A DNA stretch of 64,000 nt from Treponema primitia ZAS-1 (GCF_000297095.1 NZ_AEEA01000058.1:62001-126000); one strand, 5' to 3'; positions 8,484-16,704 are shown, counted from the stretch's first letter. Notes: a model not told the origin generated them from the sequence alone. Translations and numbers: made by a program.

Positions 8484-9065
8484 CTACCACTGCGGCCCCG
8501 CGTAGGCCACTTTCCATTCAGCAACCAGGGGCTGGCCCCAGAAACGGCCGGGTACGCCGGTGGTCTTGTCCACGTGAAGCACATAGCCCTGGGCTTCGGG
8601 ATTCTGGATGAAGAATTTGACCGTATAATCCCCGATGCCGTTGAGTTTAACATTGGCGCCGTAGTGGGGGCCGTCGCTGGCATTCATGGGCATAAAAGTC
8701 CCTTCGATTTTCCAGCCATTGGCCTGGGCAATCTCATACTTGACCGTGAGGTTGGGGACAAAGTCGCCGACCCCATAGCCCAGTTCGTTTTCCAGGGCGG
8801 AGATATCCGCTTCAATGTGTATATCCGACTGGGCCGCAGGAAGTCCTGCGGCAGCGGGTTCCATATCCACAGGCTGGAAATAGACTCCCGCCACATTGAG
8901 GGGCCCCAATTCAAAATCATCCCCTAAGGGAAATTCTTCAAAACCGGCAACCTCGCCGGGGGCAACCGTGCTGGCTGGCTTTGTTCCCTGCTGACCACCG
9001 CCGGCAAAGGCAAAGGCGGTGCAGCCCGCAATCAATAGAAGTACCATCAGTTTTCTGATATTCAT
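8484..9065 (-). CDS. P19/Tp34-type periplasmic iron-binding lipoprotein
   Basis: This protein of about 193 residues belongs to the Iron_transport (P19, Tp34) family. The conserved MPMNASDGPHYGANVKL segment and the GVYFQPVDMEP strand are visible. These proteins dimerise, bind copper and iron, and act with FTR1 in iron acquisition. The signal peptide ends in LIAGC, a lipobox, which fits lipidated Tp34 of Treponema pallidum better than the soluble Campylobacter P19. The start at 9065 is chosen over the in-frame ATG at 9095 because AGGAAGGAGTGA precedes it at normal spacing. It lies 33 bases after the FTR1 gene. Confidence 0.93.
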   Translation of the reverse strand: MNIRKLMVLLLIAGCTAFAFAGGGQQGTKPASTVAPGEVAGFEEFPLGDDFELGPLNVAGVYFQPVDMEPAAAGLPAAQSDIHIEADISALENELGYGVGDFVPNLTVKYEIAQANGWKIEGTFMPMNASDGPHYGANVKLNGIGDYTVKFFIQNPEAQGYVLHVDKTTGVPGRFWGQPLVAEWKVAYAGPQW

Positions 9066-9098
9066 GTACTCACTCCTTCCTAATTTTCTCCTCATGGC

Positions 9099-10316
9099 CT
9101 AACGGCCCGAGTTAATACCATTGTTAATGGGACGCTTGTTCCGCTTGAGCTGTGCCACAAAGGTTATGATGGTGGCGGCCAGCAGCAGTATCTGTGGGAT
9201 AAGGGTTTCCAAGGTAGGATAGATACCCAGGATATCCACGGAGCCCACAAAGGAAACCGGGGTGACCCCGATAAGATTCCCCTCCTGAAGTTCCTTGATG
9301 CCGTTACCGATAAAGGTGACCGACATGAGGAAAAGCAGTACGCTGGTACCCAGGAAAAAGGGCTTCAGGGGCAGGCGGAAACTCACCACCCGGATGAGGA
9401 TGTAGATCCCCACCAGGAGTACCGCTCCGATGCCCAGGCCGAGCCACACCATGTTGACGTAGCTTTGGGTTTGGGCCAGCAGGGCCTGATAAAAAAGGAT
9501 GGTCTCAGCCCCTTCCCGGAAAACCGCGAGGAACGCCGCGAAGGCCAGGGAGAACATGGAGCCCTTAGTTATGGAACTTTGAACCTTTCCTTCTATATAA
9601 GAAGTCCAGGCTTCCGACTCTGCCTTGGACACCATCCAGTTGCTTACGTAGAAAAGCACCGCCACCGCCACCAGCATGGTGGCCCCTTCCAGAATCTCCT
9701 GACCCTGACCGCTAGCGTTCCCTGTAAGGGCGTTCAGGATAAAGGCCATTACTACGCTGAGGCCCAGGGCTAGGATCGCCCCCCAGTAGACCGGCGTGGT
9801 ACTTTTTTTGTTTCCACTCTTTAAGAGATAAGCCACTATGGCGCCGACCACCAGGATGGCCTCGAACCCTTCCCGGACTATGATCAGCAGGGAACCCAGG
9901 AAGACCCCCAGGGCGCTCTCCCCCTTACCATCCAACTGGTTGGCATCCTCCCTGAGATACTGCACCAGAAGATCCAGGGCCTGTCTCACCTCATTGTTTG
10001 GGGCCCCTCCGGTCATGGCTTTCTTGATAAAACTGAACTGATACTCCACTTTTGCAGCCCTAGCCCCGGAAATATAGGCCATCACGGTCTTTTCAAACCC
10101 AAGTTTTTCATAATACCCGAAATAGGCCGTATCCACCTGTTCCTTGGCAGTATCAGCATCCCCAGTCAGGTAGGTTTCATAGGATTGGTTTATCACATCC
10201 CGCATTTCATCTACTATTTCATTCCAGGATGCAAAGGCTGCAAAGGCAGGGGAAGAAACCATACTTATCATAAGCACTATCAAGATAGGCAATACTAACT
10301 TTTTACGCAAAACCAT
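9099..10316 (-). CDS. ftr1: FTR1-family iron permease
   Basis: This 405-residue protein has a signal peptide (to FAAFA near residue 28), an N-terminal helical extracytoplasmic domain to about residue 130, and seven-helix FTR1 membrane domains. The two iron-binding REXXE motifs are present: REGFE near residue 146 and REGAE near residue 264. FTR1/EfeU permeases move ferric iron into the cytoplasm. The gene heads the operon and has its own promoter upstream. With P19, DUF2318 and the FtsX-like ABC complex, it forms the P19-type iron system rather than EfeUOB, since no EfeO/EfeB gene is present. Confidence 0.94.
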   Translation of the reverse strand: MVLRKKLVLPILIVLMISMVSSPAFAAFASWNEIVDEMRDVINQSYETYLTGDADTAKEQVDTAYFGYYEKLGFEKTVMAYISGARAAKVEYQFSFIKKAMTGGAPNNEVRQALDLLVQYLREDANQLDGKGESALGVFLGSLLIIVREGFEAILVVGAIVAYLLKSGNKKSTTPVYWGAILALGLSVVMAFILNALTGNASGQGQEILEGATMLVAVAVLFYVSNWMVSKAESEAWTSYIEGKVQSSITKGSMFSLAFAAFLAVFREGAETILFYQALLAQTQSYVNMVWLGLGIGAVLLVGIYILIRVVSFRLPLKPFFLGTSVLLFLMSVTFIGNGIKELQEGNLIGVTPVSFVGSVDILGIYPTLETLIPQILLLAATIITFVAQLKRNKRPINNGINSGR

Positions 10317-10367
10317 GCTCCTTTCGTCAGATAACTCTCACACTGTTAGCTCATACTAATTAAACGA

Positions 10368-10396
10368 AAGATAGCAGAGACTAACTTCTATGTCAA
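10368..10396 (-). promoter_or_regulatory. Promoter of the FTR1 iron operon
   Basis: Read on the minus strand, a perfect -35 TTGACA (10396-10391) is followed after 17 bases by TATCTT (10373-10368). Iron-responsive control is expected, but I cannot recognise a clear Fur or DtxR/TroR operator. The left copy of the 88-bp direct repeat begins 14 bases upstream of this -35. Confidence 0.75.
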
Positions 10397-10409
10397 GAGA
10401 TTTTTGGGG

Positions 10410-10497
10410 ATTTTTGTAAAAAAAATGAAGTTTAGGATAAACCCCAATAGCGGCGGCTCTAAAGTGTGATAATTCCTTTTAACATAAAGACTTACGT
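10410..10497. repeat. ~88-bp direct repeat, left copy
   Basis: This stretch is roughly 80% identical to 13161-13248 in the same orientation. The shared parts are GTTTAGG, ACCCCAATAGCGG, CGGCTCTAA, ATAATTCC and ACTTACGT. It ends three bases before the stop codon of the lipoprotein gene, so the two copies bracket that gene and its promoter. Confidence 0.8.
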
Positions 10498-10500
10498 GGC

Positions 10501-13014
10501 TCAGAATTCCCCGCGAAAAATAATTGTGCTCGAATGGTGTGGCGGGTATTCTTTTATCTCGAATATGCGTCCATCAAAGGATATTCTTACATTGATACTT
10601 GGTTCTTTAAGTTCATCAATAAATGGTTTAAGGCTGCGATCAATGACAGACTGTTCAATAGGGGTGTCTGAACCGCTTTGAATATACAGGGTACAATCCA
10701 GCTGTAATTTTCGTTCCTGCGGTGTTTTACCTTTACGAGAATAGATCCTCTTGGCGTTTTTGAGAGGATCAATATATAGGGAAAAGCTGTTTCCCGCACT
10801 CGGAGAAACGGTTGATTCCTTGATGATAAAATACCAACCAAAAAATCCCGGATCTGATTCGGGCTGCGTGAATGACAAAACTGCGGGTATCTCTTGATTT
10901 GGGGTGCGATTTGTGCGATCATTTTCCGGAACAAAGAATGTCCCCGCTATGGTATGGGGCAGCCCTGCAATGTCCCAGTAATCAAAAATATTTTCTGAAT
11001 ACCAAGGGGGGAAAGCAGCGTTTGACTGCGTTTCCGAAAACTCTTTTACCATCTCATTAAAAGAGAGGATTCTCAGTTTTAATAATTCAACTATTTTTTC
11101 ATATACCAAAATGCGGGTTGCGGAAATAGTATTTATATATGCACTATTCGCTAAAATAACACGATCGCCAAAATTGGTAATGGTGCGGATTTTCGGTACG
11201 TCAATAAAACGTAATGGAGTAAGCCAGGCGATATAATGGGCCGGTATGTACCCTAAGTTAAAATTAAAGGCGGTAAGCTGGGACCATTTCAGGGCGCGGA
11301 TTTGATATTTTAGTTCATCACATAGTGCCCTGTTTAATGCAATTTTATTGTTTAATGCTTCGACTGTTATCATGGTATTATTATCAAGGGTTAATTCGGG
11401 TGAACGGTAACGCTGCATTTCTTTGAAGGTTTCAATATACTGAATAATTATCTGGGATTCAGGGTATTGATTTGATATGGCTCCATCGGTCAAGTATAAC
11501 ACGGAATCGGCGCTGCCGGTTTCCCGCATGATGATATAGCGGTTTGACGCCACCAGGGTATATTGAAAAAGTTTTTTATCGTTCTTCGCATATTTTTCGG
11601 TAAGATCCTGGGTAAAGGTATCGGAAAGGCCATCAAAGGCGTTTGGGGGAATTGAAAGGGTAACCATGAACATTTTAGGTGAACCGGTCCTGCCGGGCAG
11701 ATAATCGCGTTTAAGATAGGTCCACATCTCCACGGGATAGAGTTTCAGTGTACAGGTCTCCCCTTGCCGGGTAATACGAATATCGCAGTCCCCTTCAAGG
11801 ATGTTGAAATTAGGGATAGCATATTCCCATCCGGTTTCCTTTTCTCTGCCATTCCAGTAAAAACCGCTATAGTGTTTATCCGGCGATGGTCCCCGTTCTC
11901 CATGGGGTAATTCGCTTAGCAAAATCGCGTCATCACTAAAATAGAGCGGCGCCGTTTTGAATTCCCAGGAACCGGCAAAAATCGCCTTAGTCCAATAACC
12001 GGTTTCACCCGTTTCATTGAGACCGGCGACGCGCAGTTCCCGCGCACCGTTGCCCTGACCGTTTTGCAGTATCGTTATGTGCCGGGTGACGGCGGCTTTC
12101 CCGGCAAGGGGAATGCGGGGCTGGGGCCGCCAGTCTTCGGCGGGGAGTCCCCATTCAGTCAAATTGGAACGATAAATTGTTCCCGGTCGATTGGATATAT
12201 AGGGACTATAGGTGTACTTAAAAAGCATGGGGTCACAGCCTATGGTGTCAAAATCCGCAAGGCGGGTGTACATCTCTCCCGCCTCATTTATGACGAACAT
12301 GGTTGATGCACTGGCTGAAAGGGCGCAGGCCTTGAAGGTCCCCCGTTCCGGCCCGATATAGTTCCGGGAAAAATCTGGAGGAAGCCCCGTATCACCGTAA
12401 CAGATTTCTTGCCCATCCTCTAAGAGTACATAGGTTGTAACGATTTCCATAGTTCCGTTGTGGTGCTGATTACCAAAAGGGTCTTCATAATAAAGTACAT
12501 GGCGATTACGCTTTCCCAATGACCAAGATACGTTATTTCCGGTACGCTGATCAAGAAAAAGCTGTTCCTCATTGGGCCAGCCCTGCTTGTTAAGCCAGAC
12601 ATTGCTTTTATGCGCGATAGTTATGTCGAAACAGTAACGATGGAAACTGCCTTCCACAGAAAGCGCTACCAGTTCATCCGCATCCGCCGATATTTCCGCG
12701 ATTGTGTCTGCTTTTAATCCGGTTTTGGCAAACAGCGTCCAATTTTTTGGTTCCACCACCGGGTCTATGCTTTTATACCAAATCCGGCCTTCATGGAGGA
12801 TATAATAATGGTACGTGTTAAAGGTCTGGGTCCTTGTCTTGATATATACCGCATGAGGAAACGCACCGTTTATATCTTCGGTCTTGCTATCAGGCGTTTG
12901 CGGGCCTACTCTGTATGTGTAATCATTCTGCCCAAGATAGATTGCCTTTGATAGGGCACAGGAAGGCAAGAGAGCAGTAATACTTAAAAATAACGGAATT
13001 ATAATTTTTGCCGT
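10501..13014 (-). CDS. Large lipoprotein of unknown function, probable ACG start
   Basis: The frame encodes about 837 residues with no family that I recognise. It is mostly beta-rich early on, with a helical stretch near residues 560-690. The first standard start (TTG 12969) falls inside an obvious lipoprotein signal: reading upstream in frame gives AKIIIPLFLSITALLPSC, a hydrophobic core ending in the lipobox LPSC. That signal begins directly after an ACG at 13014, with AGGAG (13026-13022) eight bases before it. The frame closes at TAA 13038-13036, so ACG is the best start. The ACG lies one base after the stop of a 24-codon leader ORF, implying coupled translation. Promoter and operator are a copy of those of tetR (51300). 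The gene is bracketed by 88-bp direct repeats. Confidence 0.7.
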   Translation of the reverse strand, partial: TAKIIIPLFLSITALLPSCALSKAIYLGQNDYTYRVGPQTPDSKTEDINGAFPHAVYIKTRTQTFNTYHYYILHEGRIWYKSIDPVVEPKNWTLFAKTGLKADTIAEISADADELVALSVEGSFHRYCFDITIAHKSNVWLNKQGWPNEEQLFLDQRTGNNVSWSLGKRNRHVLYYEDPFGNQHHNGTMEIVTTYVLLEDGQEICYGDTGLPPDFSRNYIGPERGTFKACALSASASTMFVINEAGEMYTRLADFDTIGCDPMLFKYTYSPYISNRPGTIYRSNLTEWGLPAEDWRPQPRIPLAGKAAVTRHITILQNGQGNGARELRVAGLNETGETGYWTKAIFAGSWEFKTAPLYFSDDAILLSELPHGERGPSPDKHYSGFYWNGREKETGWEYAIPNFNILEGDCDIRITRQGETCTLKLYPVEMWTYLKRDYLPGRTGSPKMFMVTLSIPPNAFDGLSDTFTQDLTEKYAKNDKKLFQYTLVASNRYIIMRETGSADSVLYLTDGAISNQYPESQIIIQYIETFKEMQRYRSPELTLDNNTMITVEALNNKIALNRALCDELKYQIRALKWSQLTAFNFNLGYIPAHYIAWLTPLRFIDVPKIRTITNFGDRVILANSAYINTISATRILVYEKIVELLKLRILSFNEMVKEFSETQSNAAFPPWYSENIFDYWDIAGLPHTIAGTFFVPENDRTNRTPNQEIPAVLSFTQPESDPGFFGWYFIIKESTVSPSAGNSFSLYIDPLKNAKRIYSRKGKTPQERKLQLDCTLYIQSGSDTPIEQSVIDRSLKPFIDELKEPSINVRISFDGRIFEIKEYPPHHSSTIIFRGEF

Positions 13015-13015
13015 A

Positions 13016-13090
13016 TTAGCGCTCCTTTTTCCCTGTTAAACGGGAATGATATTCAGGGAATGCTGTTTCTCTTATATCTATTTTATTCAT
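13016..13090 (-). CDS. 24-residue leader ORF, remnant of a tetR 5' end
   Basis: This minus-strand ORF starts with ATG at 13090 and stops at 13018-13016. It encodes MNKIDIRETAF followed by unrelated residues. The first 11 residues mirror MNKTDIIETAF of the TetR protein encoded at 50095-51300, and the DNA upstream is also shared. Its last codons contain the AGGAG ribosome site of the lipoprotein gene, and its stop is one base before that gene's ACG. It probably serves as a translated leader, not as a functional regulator. The translation is seen directly; the role is inferred. Confidence 0.6.
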   Translation of the reverse strand: MNKIDIRETAFPEYHSRLTGKKER

Positions 13091-13102
13091 TGGTATTACT
13101 AT

Positions 13103-13157
13103 ATGTTACCGAACGGTCGTTAACAAATAGAATAACAAATCCTAAACTAAAAAGCAA
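13103..13157 (-). promoter_or_regulatory. Copy of the tetR promoter and operator, driving the lipoprotein gene
   Basis: On the minus strand, -35 TTGCTT (13157-13152), 17 bases, -10 TATTCT (13134-13129), then an imperfect palindrome at 13126-13103 with core GTTAACGACCGTTCGGTAAC. The core is identical to the operator before tetR at 51313-51336. The stretch from about 13055 to 13175 aligns with about 51268-51378. Confidence 0.75.
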
Positions 13158-13160
13158 CAG

Positions 13161-13248
13161 ATTTTTAATAAAACGTAAAGTTTAGGGAAAACCCCAATAG
13201 CGGGCGGCTCTAAGATATAATAATTCCTTATACCATAAGGACTTACGT
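13161..13248. repeat. ~88-bp direct repeat, right copy
   Basis: This is the partner of 10410-10497. It carries small hairpins, including TCCTTAT-ACC-ATAAGGA (about 13226-13242) and AGGGAAAACCCC. Its ends are weak inverted repeats (ACGTAAAG... and ...CTTACGT), so it could be a small mobile or repetitive element. Confidence 0.75.
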
Positions 13249-13313
13249 TGTACGGGCAGTTTTGCTTGAAATAGTAGGAGTGTTATCGGCACCGCCATTG
13301 CAGCCTGTCGGTC

Positions 13314-14546
13314 CTAGATAAAGTGCCGGGGTTCCCGATCCTCCTGGAACCCGCTGCCCCGGGCCAGGGCGAAACTGGCAAAACAGCTTATCATCACATC
13401 CAGGAAGGCGCCGATGGCGATGAGGTAGAAGGCCATGGGTTTGAGGATGAGGTAACCCGCTTCATAGCCCCGGCCGTAATCAAGGCAGAGTGCCGCCAGG
13501 GCGGTATAGGCGGCGTCCCCGGAGTGGCGGGCCAGGAGGAAGGATATAAGCACCGCCCGGATGCCTATGGAAACCACATCCATCAGGGTAACCCCCAAAC
13601 TGGAATAGGATTTGATTATCACAATAAATGCAGCGGCAGCTACCATGGCGCTGCCCGCCCGGCCAAAGGCGGCAAAGAGGGTCACCGTAACGGTATTGGA
13701 GCGGCGGCGGGCGCCAAGATTTTCCTTAACATGCCTGATAATCACCGGGATAGAAAAGTTGATATCCCCGGAAAAAAACGAAGCCAGGGCGGGACCCAAG
13801 GAGCCGTAGAGCTGAACCCAGGGATTAACCTTCGGCCTGATAAAGTAGAGAAATAGGGGCAGGATGACAAAGCCTAAAACCACGCTGAAAACAGCCAGGA
13901 GCAGGATAAGATCCCTAAAAACATCGGCCTGGAGGACCCCGTGAAACCGTATCGCCCAATAGGCCGCAAGGACGATGATAATCAGCCCTAGGATTTCCGA
14001 AAAAAAGGCAGCCACATGATAAAAAATCCGCGACAGGGAATCAAGCAGGGAAATCACCGGTTTGGTATAATTCCGGTCATAGGAAAGGCCCATGCCAAGG
14101 AAAAAGGCAAAGACGCAGAGGGGTAACAGGTAGACCCCGTCGGAGAACAGGGCGGCAAGCATATTTGAGGGGAAGAGTTCTAGGGCCGCTTCGGGCACAT
14201 TCAGGGAAATAAGCTCTACCTGTTCCTCAATTTGAATCGGGATCCGGTCCGGGGGGAAGATCATGGTTACCAGGATCCCCGAGGAAACAACAAAAACGGC
14301 GCTTCCCAGGATCAACAGGAAGGAACGGAGGATAAGGCGCCAGAACTGACCATCCTGACGGAGCTCGTAAATCGCTATGGTAAGGGAAAAAATGATGATA
14401 GGAACCGTGCCGTACCGGCCTATCCTGATAGCTATCCTTTCGAGCCAACTCAAAATTGAAAGGATACGTTGATTGTCATTAGGCAGGAGGTATCCAAGGA
14501 GGACTCCCAGGAGGGAGCCGATTAACAGTTTAAGCCAAACCTTCAT
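13314..14546 (-). CDS. SDF-family (dicarboxylate/amino acid:cation symporter) membrane protein
   Basis: This 410-residue polytopic protein has the hydrophobic layout of the GltP/DctA family. It begins MKVWLKLLIGSLLGVLLGYLLP, as many members do. The hallmark re-entrant serine-rich motif (SSSAATLP in GltPh) is replaced by FFSGDINFSIP near 13780, and the NMDGT motif of TM7 is not found at its place (FAAFGRAGSAM near 13690). Substrate and coupling ion cannot be predicted from the usual signatures. The gene stands alone, divergent from pyrE. No clear ribosome site precedes the ATG. Confidence 0.82.
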   Translation of the reverse strand: MKVWLKLLIGSLLGVLLGYLLPNDNQRILSILSWLERIAIRIGRYGTVPIIIFSLTIAIYELRQDGQFWRLILRSFLLILGSAVFVVSSGILVTMIFPPDRIPIQIEEQVELISLNVPEAALELFPSNMLAALFSDGVYLLPLCVFAFFLGMGLSYDRNYTKPVISLLDSLSRIFYHVAAFFSEILGLIIIVLAAYWAIRFHGVLQADVFRDLILLLAVFSVVLGFVILPLFLYFIRPKVNPWVQLYGSLGPALASFFSGDINFSIPVIIRHVKENLGARRRSNTVTVTLFAAFGRAGSAMVAAAAFIVIIKSYSSLGVTLMDVVSIGIRAVLISFLLARHSGDAAYTALAALCLDYGRGYEAGYLILKPMAFYLIAIGAFLDVMISCFASFALARGSGFQEDREPRHFI

Positions 14547-14632
14547 TGGTAGATCATACTTGAAGGCTTCTCCTGCGTCAATTGTGTCAATTAAGCTTGC
14601 GGCGGAAGCCCCTTCCCGGGTATATTTTACCT

Positions 14633-15220
14633 ATGAAAGATACCATCACCTTACTAAAAGAGTCCGGAGCCATGCTGGAGGGGCATTTTCTCCTCTCCTC
14701 GGGCCGTCATTCGGACCGGTATTTCCAGTGCGCCCGGCTCCTGCAGTACCCGGACCGGGCGGCGGAAGCTCTGGCGGGGGTAGCGGAACGGTTAAAAGCG
14801 GATATCAGGGCGGGGAAACTTGCGGTGGACGTCATTGTGGGTCCCGCCATGGGGGGAATCGTCGTAGCCTACGAACTTGCCCGCCAACTGGGGCTGCCGG
14901 GCTTCTTTACCGAGCGGGACGATACCGGCGCCATGACCCTTCGCCGGGGCTTTGAGATAAAGAGCGGGGCCAGGGTGCTTATCGCCGAAGATGTGGTTAC
15001 CACCGGAAAATCCTCCGGGGAAAGCGCCGCGGTTCTGGAAGCCCTGGGGGCAAAAATAAGCGGCTTAGCCTGTGTGGTGGACCGCCGGGCTGCGGGGGTT
15101 CCGGTTTCCTGGCCCCTCTACGCAGCCTGTACGGTTGTGGTGGGAAACTGGGAACAGGATACCTGTGAACTCTGCAAAAAGGGCATACCGGCGGTAAAAC
15201 CGGGGTCCCGAAAACTGTAG
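14633..15220 (+). CDS. pyrE: Orotate phosphoribosyltransferase
   Basis: This protein of about 195 residues transfers ribose-5-phosphate from PRPP to orotate to form OMP in pyrimidine synthesis. The PRPP loop VLIAEDVVTTGKSS is intact near residue 120, and the FTERDD... stretch precedes it. The C-terminal end CELCKKGIPAVKPGSRK is usual in the long PyrE type. An in-frame extension to 14582 exists, but the ATG at 14633 places KDTITLLKESGAML at the N-terminus as in homologues. The HAD gene follows after six bases, suggesting co-transcription. Confidence 0.95.
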   Translation: MKDTITLLKESGAMLEGHFLLSSGRHSDRYFQCARLLQYPDRAAEALAGVAERLKADIRAGKLAVDVIVGPAMGGIVVAYELARQLGLPGFFTERDDTGAMTLRRGFEIKSGARVLIAEDVVTTGKSSGESAAVLEALGAKISGLACVVDRRAAGVPVSWPLYAACTVVVGNWEQDTCELCKKGIPAVKPGSRKL

Positions 15221-15226
15221 GAACCA

Positions 15227-15922
15227 ATGCCGGAGCCAAGGGCAGTTATCTTCGATCTTTTTTTTACCCTGATAGATCCCATGAAGGAAGAATATTCCCG
15301 GGAAAGTGAATATGCGGTCCTGGGGATGGAACGCAGTGAATTTGAGCGGCGGAACGGTATAGACTATGATGTACGGGGAAGCGGGAAAATCCGTGACCCC
15401 TACGAAATGGTCCGCCATATACTGCGGGGCCTGGACCTTGATGAGGAGCTGCTCCGCCGCGCCGCCGATGCCCGGCTGGCAAGGATCAAGCGGGCCCTCT
15501 ACGGGGTTGATAAAAAAAATCTGGAGCTTCTGGAAAAAATCCGGCAAGCGGGCTTTAAAACCTGCCTGATAAGCAACGCCGATGCGGCGGATGTATACCA
15601 CTGGGAAGGTTCGCCCCTCAGCGCCGCCTTTGATCAGGTACTTTTTTCCTACTACGAGGGTCTCCTCAAACCGGACCCGCGGATATTCCGTCTTGCCCTG
15701 GACCGGCTGGGAATTAAAGCGGCGCAGTGTTTCTACGTTGGAGACGGCGGACACGAAGAACTGCGCGGAGCCCGGGAGGCCGGAATAACTACGATACTCA
15801 CCACCGAGTATATTTCCCACATTTGGCCCGAAAGAATTCCCGCACTCCGGCAGAATGCGGATTATGAAGTTGTACGGCTTGAGGATATTCTTAAAGAAGA
15901 TATGATTAAAATAGAAGGATAG
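15227..15922 (+). CDS. HAD-superfamily hydrolase with altered motif I
   Basis: This 231-residue protein has a cap domain between motifs I and II. Motif I is DLFFT (residues 10-14): the nucleophile aspartate is present, but the usual general acid/base aspartate two residues later is phenylalanine. Motif II is SNA (ISNADAADV), motif III the lysine in KPDPRIF, and motif IV GDGGHEE. Absence of the second aspartate is seen in dehalogenase- and phosphonatase-type members, so the protein may not be an ordinary phosphatase. It lies between pyrE and a Cof-type hydrolase in a tight group. Substrate unknown. Confidence 0.85.
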   Translation: MPEPRAVIFDLFFTLIDPMKEEYSRESEYAVLGMERSEFERRNGIDYDVRGSGKIRDPYEMVRHILRGLDLDEELLRRAADARLARIKRALYGVDKKNLELLEKIRQAGFKTCLISNADAADVYHWEGSPLSAAFDQVLFSYYEGLLKPDPRIFRLALDRLGIKAAQCFYVGDGGHEELRGAREAGITTILTTEYISHIWPERIPALRQNADYEVVRLEDILKEDMIKIEG

Positions 15923-15924
15923 GT

Positions 15925-16704
15925 ATGAAAAATTCAGCAAAAGCGATCTTCCTGGACATAGATGAAACCCTGGTTACCAATGAAACCGGCCCTTTCCCGG
16001 ATGATGTTGAGCAGATCGAGGAGGCTCACCGCCGGGGCCATAAAATATTTCTTAGCACCGGCCGGGGTCTGGCCCATATTCCCGGGATATTAAAGGATGC
16101 CCCATGGTTGGACGGCATCATCGCCGGCGCCGGCGCCCTGGTGATAATCGGAGACCATGCCGTTTATCACAAGTGGATACCCCAGGAACTTCTCCCCGCC
16201 ATATGCGCCCTCTATTTTCAATTAGATAAATTCTGCGTATTTGAAGGGACAAACGGAGTTTACGGGATCAAACTTCCGGAACATTACAATACTGATAAAA
16301 AAATATTTTCCGTAACTAAGGAGGATGATTTTCTTACCAAATACTCCGATGCAATAATATCAAAATTAACCATCCAGGGAGATATAAGCGAAAAGGAGCG
16401 GGATTTTTTAAGCGAGTATTTCCAGCTTAATACCTTTCCCCCGGTTTACTTTGAGGGGATACTCCTTGGGGAAAGCAAATCAAAGGGGATGTCCATAGTC
16501 CTTGAGACCCTGGGCATCCCCCGTGCAAACAGTATAGCCATCGGCGACAGCAGGAACGACATCGACATAATCTGCGCCGCCGGCCTGGGTATCGCCATGG
16601 GCAATGCCTGCGAAGAACTGAAAGCAGTCGCCGGAGAAATCACCGGCGACTGCGGAAAGGGCGGTGTCGGCCAGGCTATTAAAAAATTTGTGCTGGATCA
16701 ATAA
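15925..16704 (+). CDS. Cof-type HAD phosphatase (subfamily IIB)
   Basis: This 259-residue protein has motif I FLDIDETLVT, motif II STGRG, a C2-type cap and motif IV IGDSRNDIDII, the full Cof/YidA pattern. Members dephosphorylate sugar phosphates, FMN or similar small molecules. The gene begins three bases after the preceding HAD gene. Its last 26 bases overlap the 3' end of the giant minus-strand gene, so the two genes are convergent without a terminator between them. Confidence 0.92.
   Translation: MKNSAKAIFLDIDETLVTNETGPFPDDVEQIEEAHRRGHKIFLSTGRGLAHIPGILKDAPWLDGIIAGAGALVIIGDHAVYHKWIPQELLPAICALYFQLDKFCVFEGTNGVYGIKLPEHYNTDKKIFSVTKEDDFLTKYSDAIISKLTIQGDISEKERDFLSEYFQLNTFPPVYFEGILLGESKSKGMSIVLETLGIPRANSIAIGDSRNDIDIICAAGLGIAMGNACEELKAVAGEITGDCGKGGVGQAIKKFVLDQ

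Noticed and set aside
10321..10366. Fur or DtxR/TroR box before FTR1
   Set aside because: Some A/T-rich symmetry is present downstream of the promoter but it does not match a consensus that I can defend.
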